64,000 nucleotides of DNA, taken from NCBI RefSeq assembly GCF_001653235.2, contig NC_035792.1, forward strand, positions 744,001-808,000. Direction: 5' to 3'. Within the stretch, counting starts at the first letter, position 1; every line of letters starts with the position of its first letter. The DNA is from Pochonia chlamydosporia 170. Taxonomy: Eukaryota; Ascomycota; Sordariomycetes; Hypocreales; Clavicipitaceae. Positions 55,234 through 64,000 of this stretch are shown here, piece after piece. Made by a program: the position numbers and the translations under genes. The notes below the pieces were generated by a model that ran no database searches, was not told the DNA's origin, and saw only the letters and a program-made list of their open reading frames with translations.

Positions 55234-56780
55234 ATGTCTACAGCATCTATCGTCCTCCGTCGGAGTCACAGGAAGTCAACCCAAGGCTGTGAAAGCTGCA
55301 AACGCCGACGGATAAAATGCGACGAACTACGTCCCATCTGGTTCGTTTGCCTGCCCAGTTTCATACACGCACATACCTTCGTGTCATCCTAACGCGTGCT
55401 CCAGCCAACGGTGTCAGAAAGGGAGCCGGACGTGCATATACCCAATCCCAGAGAGAGTTCAGGGGGCGGGCAAGGTCTCTTGGCCATCCGTTATTGAAGA
55501 CACTTGCAAGAGATGGAAGGAACATGGGCACTCCCCTTTCCATCTCTTGACGCTGACAAAGTCACTCCATTGGCACACTATATCCGTGGCTGAATTGAAG
55601 TATCTCTATCAGATGGGTCTGGTAGAATCCATACTTCGGTTAACCGGAACAAGCAGTCTCTGTCCCCCTTGGGATGACGTACCCGCGTAAGTCGTCAGAG
55701 CGTCATTGTACAAAACTATGAATCACTTTACCGTCTCTAAATACCCGCCTTAGTATGTTCCAGTTGGCAAACAGCTTCGACTTTGTTGCCTACGCTCTAG
55801 TTGCTGCCTCGGCGACACGACTCGCCACAATAAGCAAGTCCGAAGAGGCTGCTCAGGATGCAGAAAAGTATTCTGCGATGGCTATCAAGGGGATGCTTGC
55901 GGCGTTTCAAGCGCTAACAGAAGAGAATGCTGAGGCGATATTGGGTGCAGCACTCAGCTGCTCCTTTACGGTGTCGAACTAGTATGTGTCAACCAGCATG
56001 GCAATGTAGTCATACTAATGTGTTTATATAGCCGTTCATTAATGGTTATAGCGGAATGCAGTTCGAGGGCAAGAACAACTGAATCTCATGATCCATGGTG
56101 TACTTAGCTGATCAATATATCAGGTGTCTTTTGAAATGAGAAAATGGTCGAAACCCTTCCTATTTCACCATCCATTCCCCGATATACACGTCGATCACAA
56201 CGTCCAAGCCCCGAAGCTCTCGCCGCGAACAGCATCAATACGATGGCGCGATAATCTCAGAACCACTGAAATTTCCAATCTTCTTACAGAAGGTATAAAT
56301 GCATTGAACAGAGTAGCACGCTGTTTCCGAGACGACTTAAGCCATTCCGCCGTTATCAGGACCATGCGCGACACACTGAGGGTCGCTCAGGGGCGACTCC
56401 AAGCTGACATCACTCCAGCAGAGCAATACCGAATGATCCTCCCATTTACAAGCTGGTTCTCCAGAGATGACTCGGCCTGCTACATAGCTGTAGCCAAGAG
56501 AGATCCACTTGTGCTCACCTTTCTGTTGCACTTGTATGCTGTTATTCTGACGCTTTTGCTTGCCTTGCCGGCTACCGACGTATCATTATTTGCATCTGTT
56601 AGAGGGAAGGGCATTCTCTACATATGCGAGACACTAAAACAGAAGCAATCTTTTTGGTGTGTACCGTGTAATGAGTTTAATTCTGTCAATCGATTGACAG
56701 TGTTTCCGCTCAATGCTGTGAGGGTATATCAGCGACACGGAAGGGGATGTCAGGAGGTTGTTACTCTGTTCGACCGATGA
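55234..56780 (+). CDS. Zn(II)2Cys6 transcription factor (Upc2/sterol-regulator-like family)
   Basis: Exons 55234-55340, 55405-55686, 55754-55981, 56032-56068 and 56124-56780 give 436 aa. The N-terminus carries a perfect zinc cluster: Cys19, 22, 29, 36, 39, 46 (CxxCx6Cx6CxxCx6C; GCESCKRRRIKCDELRPICQRCQKG), split by intron 1. Then the fungal regulatory domain: VAELKYLYQMGLVESILRL, MFQLANSFDFVAYALVAASATRLA, LGAALSCSFTVSNYRSLMVIAE and a C-terminal ALPATDVSLFASVRGKG ... FPLNAVRVYQ typical of this subfamily. Donors include gttcgt (intron 1) and a GC-AG intron (56069-56123, AGG|gcaag ... cag); the alternative GT donor (gttcga) puts the exon out of frame. The cluster is intact, so it should be functional. 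Target genes are unknown. Confidence 0.82.
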
Positions 56781-57331
56781 TTGTATATATTGGTGTTTCT
56801 TCATCAATCATGGCCGACAGGTTTGGCGCATACGGTACGAATACCTGCAGCTTCATCCGCACAAGTTACTGCAGAAGAAGTTCACACAATCCCGAGATTT
56901 TCGCATTGCATATGAAGCGGTGGCTCACAGAGGTCACTCTGAATGTACAACAGTTGTAAATATCAGATCACTTATTTCACGCAAAGTAATAGAATATATT
57001 TACCAGACCGTGGGGTCTGAACGACCAAGTCTTTCTACTTTGACCCAGAGATAGAACCAACCCACAGCTCTTGAATATCCGAGCCAACTCCATGGACAAT
57101 AATCCGTCTAATATAAGTGGCACTTTTACATGGTGGGAATGCCCTCAAACTCCGCGTAACCAAGCGCAAGATTCATATTCTCTGCAACACCTCGTAAGCA
57201 AGCTGATAATATCTGATGAGGAGAGAGACACTTACGCAAACACTGAGTACTGGCTCCCTTGTTGAGGTTATCTATCGATGAGCAGCTTCGCTACGTTAGC
57301 ATAATATGTAACCCCAAGAGTTGTCTATCAC
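56781..57331. other. Convergent intergenic region
   Basis: 550 bp between the convergent regulator gene and the acetylglutamyl-phosphate reductase gene. Frames here have no family features. Confidence 0.5.
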
Positions 57332-58516
57332 TTACACAACTACGCGCTTGCCAGTGCTGTCAACAGCGAACCCTCCAATCTCACAACCATGCCGCTTGTA
57401 GATCGACTTCACCAGAGGTGCTTCTCCCACAACCTTAACAAGCTTTTCGCCAGCATAGCGATCCTGATAAATTTGGCGGATGTCGCGTGAGTTCATTCTC
57501 TTGTTAAGAGGAATGTTGATAGTAAGGTGGATGCCACGGAACCAAGAAGCCACATGGGGGATAAATGCAACAGGCGTGCCAAGATGATGGCTAATCTCAT
57601 TTTCATGAATGTGGCCTGTCAGACTATATGGCATGAGGTTATTTGTGAGAAGCTCAACATCGTTCTTAGGCGATGGCTTAGTACCAGCGCCAGAATACCC
57701 TGACACACCAAAGACGATAGGCTCGCCTCCGAGGTGGTCTAGTATAGGAGCAATGCCAAGCTGAGCACCAGTGGCAAAACAGCCAGGATTAGAGATTCGG
57801 GTAGACTGGTAGATCTCAGAGCGCTTGGTCAGCTCAGGAAGACCGTACGCCCAGGAGCTCTCAAATCGGTAGTCGGCGGAGAGGTCAACGATCACGCTGC
57901 CCTTGGCACCACCCTTCTGAGTTTGGACTTGGTCCAAGGCCTCAACGTAGGGTTTGCAAACACCATTTGGGAGCGCCATGACCCAGCAGTCGACCTTGCC
58001 GTCCTTGTCCAATTGAGCGACATCCTCGGGTGACAGGTTTTCGTAAATAATCTTGCGCTTGGTATATCCGGCGAGCTCTTGACCAGCCAGCTCTCGAGAG
58101 GATACGTGCCGGAGATCCATCAAAGGATGCTCATTGAGGAGATCGATCAAGGCTTGGCCAGTGTATCCTCGAGCTCCAATCAAACCAATGCGGGACGGAA
58201 CATCGTTCGAGGCATTCTTCTTGCCCAGGGGCGGGTTGGGGTTGGTGGTCGCGGTGTAGTCTCGTCGTTGCAAAGACAAGTGCTGGCTGCCAATGCTTCC
58301 TAGGCTCTTCTGACCGATTCGCCTCGGGGAATTGATACGATCGCTACCGGGCAAAGCCGACAGGTTTCTTGTGGATGACAGGCTGCGAGCCGTGATGTGA
58401 GTGTGTCGTGAACTGGCGAGGCAAACATTCGGGGTTGGTGTAGAGCCAATTGGCGCGGTCAATCGGACAACTCGACGGGCGCCGGCGCGCATGGCCACGG
58501 GAGTCACTGAGGGCAT
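57332..58516 (-). CDS. Stand-alone N-acetyl-gamma-glutamyl-phosphate reductase (Arg-6 reductase half, kinase missing)
   Basis: 394 aa, intronless; start MPSVTPVAMRAG at 58516 (a longer start at 58540 is possible). It makes N-acetylglutamate-5-semialdehyde from the acyl phosphate with NADPH, the third step of ornithine/arginine synthesis in mitochondria. In fungi this activity is the C-terminal part of a polyprotein (ARG5,6 / arg-6) with an N-terminal acetylglutamate kinase. Here residues 1-50 look like an arg-6 mitochondrial presequence (MRAGARRVVRLTAPIGSTPTP), followed at once by the segment that normally comes after the kinase (YTATTNPNPPLGKKN). The roughly 450-residue kinase is absent. The reductase is complete: NADP loop GARGYTG (114-120), MALPNGV (180-186), catalytic Cys246 in SNPGCFATG, GHIHE with His302, and conserved VSGYSGAGTKPSPKNDV. 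It is probably an accessory paralogue beside a core arg-6 gene elsewhere (inference). Confidence 0.9.
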   Translation of the reverse strand: MPSVTPVAMRAGARRVVRLTAPIGSTPTPNVCLASSRHTHITARSLSSTRNLSALPGSDRINSPRRIGQKSLGSIGSQHLSLQRRDYTATTNPNPPLGKKNASNDVPSRIGLIGARGYTGQALIDLLNEHPLMDLRHVSSRELAGQELAGYTKRKIIYENLSPEDVAQLDKDGKVDCWVMALPNGVCKPYVEALDQVQTQKGGAKGSVIVDLSADYRFESSWAYGLPELTKRSEIYQSTRISNPGCFATGAQLGIAPILDHLGGEPIVFGVSGYSGAGTKPSPKNDVELLTNNLMPYSLTGHIHENEISHHLGTPVAFIPHVASWFRGIHLTINIPLNKRMNSRDIRQIYQDRYAGEKLVKVVGEAPLVKSIYKRHGCEIGGFAVDSTGKRVVV

Positions 58517-59089
58517 GATTTCGAGTGTTTCTTGGCCCAATTGACTCGATGGTGAGTGTAGATTGATGTCGCGGTGATGTCAAAAACTTGAGTCTGCCCG
58601 AGATCGGCGATGGTTCTCTGAGTGGGGCACGTGACGAGAGATTCTTGTGTTGAGGACATCAAGCTCCGAACATCTTGGCAATGCATGTTTAGGCACATAA
58701 ATTTGGAGTATAAGATGAGAAAGAGGACTCTCATTTAAATTAAGCGAAATTGAAAGGTAATGTAACTCAAGAGTTAATTCTACGATGTGTATAAATTTTA
58801 ACGCTCCACACAACCCAGTATACCATTGGGAAATATTCATGCAATAGGGTGTAACATGTTAATACTACTTGGTTTAACAATTGACTTTAAACTCTAGATT
58901 CATTCTGGTTTGATCTTCATAAAAGTCTACTGCTGCCCTTGATATGTTGCTTAGTGCCTCTGGTGGTCTCGATATGACAAGCTGTCCATTGATCGAGGTA
59001 GTTTTCCAAATGATGCCTCTTGCCATACTTCTAAAATAGTTTGCTCATATACCCCAACCGCAAGCCTTCCTCGTGTTACTACTCACTCA
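58517..59089. other. Spacer, promoter of the reductase gene
   Basis: 570 bp between two same-strand genes. AT-rich around 58720-58900. Presumably holds the reductase promoter and the epoxide hydrolase 3' end. Confidence 0.45.
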
Positions 59090-60559
59090 TCACGTACTTT
59101 TCCAGAACTTTCCAATGTCTCTGAGGTCCTCGGCAAGTGCAACAGGGTTATCAAGCGCAGGGAAATGGCCCCCAAAATCATGATCTATGACCTGGTTAAA
59201 ATACATCGAGTTCTGTCTACGGAAGCCTCACTTACACTTATAAGACACCAGGTTTCCTACTTTGCCAACAAGTGCTTTGGGCCAGAAACCGACATTATAG
59301 CTGAATGTAGAGTACAACAGCGGGGCGTCCGTGTTAGCCTTCGTGTATTCAGTAGAAAATCCAGCCTGATTCTGGTAATACGTGTACACAGATGATATGA
59401 ACGTCTGTGAGAGATAATACAGAGAAACGTGGCGAAGAATCTCGTGGTGGTTCAGTAATGACGGGCCAGTTCCTTGCCGGGGGTCAGACCCTTACAAATG
59501 ACAACTATCAGTACTTTCGAGCGCTCGAATCATGCAATGCGATTACTCACAAAGAATCATCTTTTCCCCTATCCATGCAAGTTGACCGACGGGATTATCA
59601 AATAGGGAGAGACCGATGGTATTTGGCTGTGAAAGAGTGAGCTTCAGTCCCACCTCGCTACTCATCTGACACATAGTCAACTGACCTTGGTGGCCTGCTC
59701 AACAAAGTATCCGTTACCCGAAGTCTGCCAATCAATAGCTCGCTGCTCTGCCAAAGTCTTGTCCGGGGAAATTTTGATGTTCAGATCCGCTAGCTGCTTG
59801 AAGTTTAAGGGGTAGAAAGGTAGGAAGTTCAAATGCGCAGCGCGCACAGTTGTATTATACCCGTTGTACATATTGTAAGCGATTCCGCTTCCCCAGTCTG
59901 TGCCATGCACAGCGTACTTCTTGTATCCCAAAACGGCGTGCATAAGGTGATCAAAGATTCGCGCCGTATCCTTTATCGTCCATCCGTCAGGCGCAGGCGA
60001 GGAGAACCCGTAGCCGGGCAAAGATGGTATTATGACGTTGAAAGATGTTTTATTCGAGCCGTGACTCCTGATAGTAAGCAGATCTATTAACGGCTCCATT
60101 TCCAGAAAGGAACCTGGCCATCCATGGAGCAGAATAATGGGAATTGCGTCCGGCGCATTAGACTTTTCGTGGATGAAATGTATTTTCAGTCCCTCAATAT
60201 TGGCGATATAATGCTTTCGCCTATTTGAGCTGTTACTGCGTTGCACTTGAATTCGCCAGAGTCCTTGTCACATACTTGTTCATTATAGCTTGTTCCTTGT
60301 TCCAGTCAAACCTTGTGATCCAGTCCTCTTTCATACTCTTAAGAGCTGATAGGGATATACCAGACGACAGACTGCTGTTCATACTTTCTTTCGCTGCGGG
60401 AACTTCTGTGAGTGGAAGCTGCGTCCGACGAATCAGGTCGAGCATATGAGGTACACGATCACTAAGATCGATCCTGAAAGGCTTCACAGATGGGTTCAGT
60501 GGTGTCGCCGCTGCCAAAGCCGGCACCAAGGCAATCATTAACAATGAAGAGTGCATCAT
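59090..60559 (-). CDS. Secreted epoxide hydrolase (alpha/beta hydrolase, EHN domain)
   Basis: Exons 60559-60276, 60220-59686, 59626-59551, 59490-59236 and 59184-59090 give 414 aa with consistent phases; introns 51-60 bp, all GT-AG. A signal peptide is predicted from MMHSSLLMIALVPALAAATP. The epoxide hydrolase N-terminal domain (about 23-110) includes KEDWITRFDWNKEQAIMNKRKHYIANIEGLKIHFIHEKS. The hydrolase fold has the oxyanion motif HGWPGSF (127-133), the nucleophile Asp203 in HGTDWGS (usual form GGDWGS), and His390 in HDFGGHFPALDNP. Related fungal and animal enzymes open epoxides to diols. The start at 60559 (ATG ATG) places the signal peptide first; the frame continues four codons upstream without ATG. 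Beside the monooxygenase and GST it suggests handling of reactive oxygenated metabolites (inference). Confidence 0.92.
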
Positions 60560-62059
60560 GATGTTGCACACAGCTTAAAACAGCAGATAATGGCGAAGCC
60601 TAACTTGTTAGTATGTCATGAGTCTAGTCTGCAGGTTAGATGCTGGAGTTGGCGAGAGTAATATATATCATAACATAGCAAGAACCGAGCTGAAGAGTCA
60701 AATAAAGTCTATTCGCTCATAATTCCTACATTTTCATGTTGCATCGCATAATTAATGCATCTCCACGGACCTCAATGCACTAGAAGCCATTAATCAGCAT
60801 GCTATTGATGACCAATTGGGTAGATGCATGTAAGCTCATGCAGAAGCCTGTGAGCAAGTATGACGCGCGCGGTAATGTTGGAATCGCAAGCATGGCCAAA
60901 ATGAGCCAATTATGTACTAGTCCCGATATTCGGATACAATGTTCACCGTTCGCTAACAAAAAGAAAATGCCGAAATATGGCTTCTTTGTGATGAAGCAGT
61001 TTCCAGGAATCGGTCCACTGGTACACTTAGCTACTCACTGGGACAGCAAACTGGTGCGGAATACAGCACGATTGTATTTTTCGACTTCTGAGCCTTATGG
61101 AACCGGTACCTTGCTGCATATACAGATTCGAAGTGCCGGTCTGCGAGACGGAAATGTCCATTCGTCAGTAGGGTGTTTGCATTCAGACTATACGTGGTTC
61201 AATGTGTTCTGTCAGAAATCTCCAATTTGTCGCCGAAGGCTTTAGCAGAATCGAATTGAAAACAGTTCCATTTGTGTCTGAGCAGCACCCAGAAAGATCG
61301 ATCAGTATCTGTCAACGGAATATAACTCATACCATCTCTCTGCATCAGCGGCCCGTTCTGTTTTGTTGGCCAAATGGGTCAGTCATTTTCTTGTACAGTA
61401 TCTCCAACCGTAATGCTTCGTAGCGCGTAACTCTTTACTTGTACAAATCTGTCCATTATATGCGTAATGCGGCATCCTCAAGCAAGCAGCCATCTAATAA
61501 CTGCAAAGCAGATCCCACGATCATAATTACTGCACTTCGCAAGACCAGTCTACTTGAAACCCGCTCAAAATAACGTAGTTCACATCGTAAAGACTACGCC
61601 CACCTCTAACACCTCATAAAATGACCACCGAGGTTCTACTCGAAGGATTGCCTCGCTCGTGGCCCTTGCATCTGTTCCCCGCAGTATATAAGAAGCACAG
61701 GCTCCTAATACCGCCGGGATCATTAAATTGACGCATACGTCGGACTTGGGACAGAATATCGGATACTTCACAAGGTCAGATCAACAGTGAGAACGCTACA
61801 ATAGCAAGGAATCCATCCATCATTTTCACAAGCAGCGAACAATTATAATCACATAACGACCTCATCAATCGAGCGAAACTAGATTTTCTTTAAATGAGTG
61901 TGGACTATTTCACAAAACACCATCTTCAAAACATCGTCATCCAAGAAGTAAAGAATATCAAACGCAAGTTCAGGATCAATCTTCGCATTTGCCGCCAACC
62001 AAGTTCAGGCATCGTTATTGCACGGCCAGGTTCCTCAATCCGAGGTCCAGCCGGCAAAT
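60560..62059. other. Intergenic, no supported gene
   Basis: 1.5 kb upstream of the epoxide hydrolase gene. A 148-codon plus-strand frame at 60799-61245 has no family features and no convincing splice partners. The left part should hold the epoxide hydrolase promoter. Confidence 0.45.
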
Positions 62060-63068
62060 CTACATGCCCTTTCGCCAAAGGTTCCAGAAGCTCTTCATGC
62101 GGTTGATTTGGCCGACGGTAAAAGAATTCATGCACACACTACAGCATTAATTAGCACCATGTTCGTCCAGGGGTCTCAGTGCCCAAGAGCAGTAACAAAC
62201 TTACTCGTCGCTATAGTCCATATAGTTGTGAATGGGATCCAGGCCTGGAAAATCGTCCCCAACGCAAGTATCCGGAACTTGCTTGGGACAACCGAAATTC
62301 GGGCGATCCTGAGCAGGAGTGTCATCCACAAAATCGCCCTCGATGCAGCCGCCCTGGAAGGTGTGCAAAAGACCAAACCAATGGCCAACCTCGTGAACAA
62401 CAACGTAACCCAGGTTGACCTCTTCGAACTTGCCCTCGGGCAGCGTTTCAGCGTGCACAGTGCAGCCATCTACCTTAAACTCTGGGGTCCATTCCGCTCC
62501 ATACGTTGGAAACGTGCACACACCGAGCAATCCGGGCATTCCCATTGGTGCCTGGGTAATGTATATGTTGAGGTCTTGGTACCTTCCCTTTCGGAGCTTC
62601 GTCTTCATCTCGGTGTCGTTTGAACCCATTGCCCAGTCTGGGTTGATAGTGTAGTCAATCTTTGGGAGGGCAAAAGACATCCCCGAGCCGCGGAAGGCAG
62701 CGTTGAGAACGTCATGCTGTCGACGGATTAAGTAGTCCTATGGCCAAATCCATATTCATTAGCTACTTCAACATGTGTGGAGCATTGGCAAGATCACATA
62801 CAGGGACATAGCCATTCTCCTGGCTCTCGTCAATTGCGACAACGTGGTAGTATACTTTGACGATAATACTCCCAGCTGCGACTAGGTCCTGTGAAGTGAG
62901 GCTTTGTTCCGCGACTTGAAATGCGCTAGCTTGTTCGATGAGCGCCTTAGGTGGCTCTCCAAGGCCGCATCTTAAGAAGCTACCCTTACTTGGACGGCCA
63001 TTATGTTTTTCGCGGAGTGCCAAGCTTAGGACTGCTAAGCTAGAAAGAATAAAGGATTTAATAAGCAT
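62060..63068 (-). CDS. Secreted M43 (pappalysin/MEP1-like) zinc metalloprotease
   Basis: Exons 63068-62802, 62737-62205 and 62138-62060 give 292 aa, phases consistent; introns 64 and 66 bp (gtatgt...atag, gtaagt...gtag). N-terminal signal peptide MLIKSFILSSLAVLSLA. After a propeptide-like stretch (to about residue 90), the catalytic domain has the M43 zinc motif HEVGHWFGLLH (His204, Glu205, His208, His214) and a Met-turn NYMDYSD (Met262) with paired cysteines (CTFP, GCTV, GCIEG, GCPKQ, DTCVG, DVCMN). Length and motif order match fungal extracellular metalloproteases such as MEP1. Secreted protein degradation is the likely role; in pathogens such enzymes often act during host interaction, which is family knowledge only. 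Confidence 0.93.
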
Positions 63069-64000
63069 CTTGTTAGTTTTTTATGTTAACTGAACTGAAT
63101 CTGGAGTTGGATGATTACGTTGAATGATTGAGCTGGATGATTGAGCTGGATGATCCTTCATATCAAACAGCAGGATGAGGAATTAATGCCTCTTTTATAA
63201 TTCGCATTGGCACGTCAACGTAGCACCACTTTGCCTCCCATCAAAGCGGTCTCTCGCCTTCCAGCTCGAGAAGAACCCAGAGTCAATTTCCTGATCATCC
63301 AAGAGCCCAAAGAGAGGAGGTGATGATGGCCAAGACATGATGCCTCACTTTTACCCCTCTGCAGCTGCGGCCTGAAGCTTGCAAATATTTCTTGGTTTTG
63401 TCCAAGCTTTCAAACAAACATTCTAGAACAGGAATGTGTACTTATTAACGACGTGATTTCCAGGTGTCACCATCTTCACCTTCCCGGTTAGACGGAATCG
63501 CTTGTTGCCGCGTCATCAGTGCAATTTGAATGGGATCAATTTGCAGGCCGTGCTTCCTTTTAAGCTTATTTTTCGTTAGAAAATGACTCTGCGTCTCGGT
63601 AAAGAGGACAGTGCTGATCCGGAGCCGAGAATCCCCCCGTCATGTCGTGCAGGCGTTGCTACAGACGCTTCTCGACCGGAACCTATAGCAGTCGGGCCTT
63701 CAGGTCGGCGAACGTTTCCAGTTTAAGTACCCTAGACTAATAGACATGTTTATAGTAGCAATTGGCGTGATGAATACAAGTTTCAGCTTGATTCACAGAC
63801 TGTCTTTTGAAAACTGAACGGAAGCCGATGTCCCGACGACCGATGGTTTGACGTTGGTCCTGACATGATGCAAAGTTGACGAGGTAGGATTGGGAGTGGG
63901 TCTTCAAAGTTGACATGTCTGGCCAAAGGGTCGACATAGCTTTTGCATTAGAAGGAATCTATATCCAATGACCTTACGGGAAATAACAGTGGTGTCGCGT
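63069..64000. other. Intergenic, promoter of the metalloprotease
   Basis: Contains the metalloprotease promoter: a direct repeat (ttgagctggatgat, twice at 63126-63155) lies about 70 bases upstream of its ATG. No supported gene to the end of the window. Confidence 0.5.

Noticed and set aside
60221..60275. Apparent frameshift between the two halves of the epoxide hydrolase
   Set aside because: A normal 55-bp intron (gtatgt...atag) joins the frames exactly.
60799..61245. 148-codon plus-strand frame upstream of the epoxide hydrolase
   Set aside because: No family features and no coherent continuation in neighbouring frames.

Overview
The window is nuclear DNA of a filamentous ascomycete (Pezizomycotina; probably a sordariomycete, perhaps Hypocreales - an inference from protein style and gene structure). 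Reasons: 45-90 bp GT-AG introns with CTAAC/CTGAC-like branch points, ascomycete families (Ssh4-type Rsp5 adaptor, several Zn(II)2Cys6 regulators, arg-6-type reductase, MEP1-like metalloprotease), an intron-bearing elongator tRNA-Met, and an AT-rich repeat block that looks RIP-mutated.

Positions 1-32.7 kb read as ordinary core chromosome: an Ssh4/Ear1-like endosomal adaptor (1865-3496, -), a one-pass membrane protein (5569-6672, -), a disordered proline-rich protein (8890-10746, -), a membrane-anchored endonuclease/exonuclease/phosphatase-fold protein (16175-17392, -), a P-loop sulfotransferase-like gene with a one-base frameshift (18525-19490, +), a small acidic disordered protein (21702-22454, +), a ~1,880-residue Dbl-homology protein split by a one-base frameshift (25980-31624, +) and tRNA-Met(CAT) (32598-32707, -). 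Genes are separated by unusually long spacers (up to 5.4 kb).

Positions 33-63 kb are accessory in character. They hold a class-III aminotransferase (frameshifted), a decayed Zn2Cys6 regulator, a ~4.7 kb gene-free AT-rich block of nested repeats (a hAT-like non-autonomous element with an 8-bp target duplication, a solo LTR inserted inside it, a 145-bp tandem duplication), a Baeyer-Villiger-type flavin monooxygenase, three Zn2Cys6 regulators, an amino-acid/GABA-type permease, a glutathionyl-hydroquinone-reductase-type GST, a stand-alone mitochondrial N-acetyl-gamma-glutamyl-phosphate reductase that lacks the kinase half normally fused to it in fungi, a secreted epoxide hydrolase and a secreted M43 metalloprotease. 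Oxidation (monooxygenase), epoxide opening, glutathione chemistry, transport and ornithine/acetylglutamate-semialdehyde chemistry side by side, with several dedicated regulators, suggest a specialised-metabolism or catabolic island, but no backbone synthase (PKS, NRPS, terpene cyclase) lies in the window.

Four protein genes are interrupted by what look like single-base indels. Because the downstream frames stay well conserved, consensus-sequence error is as likely as true inactivation.
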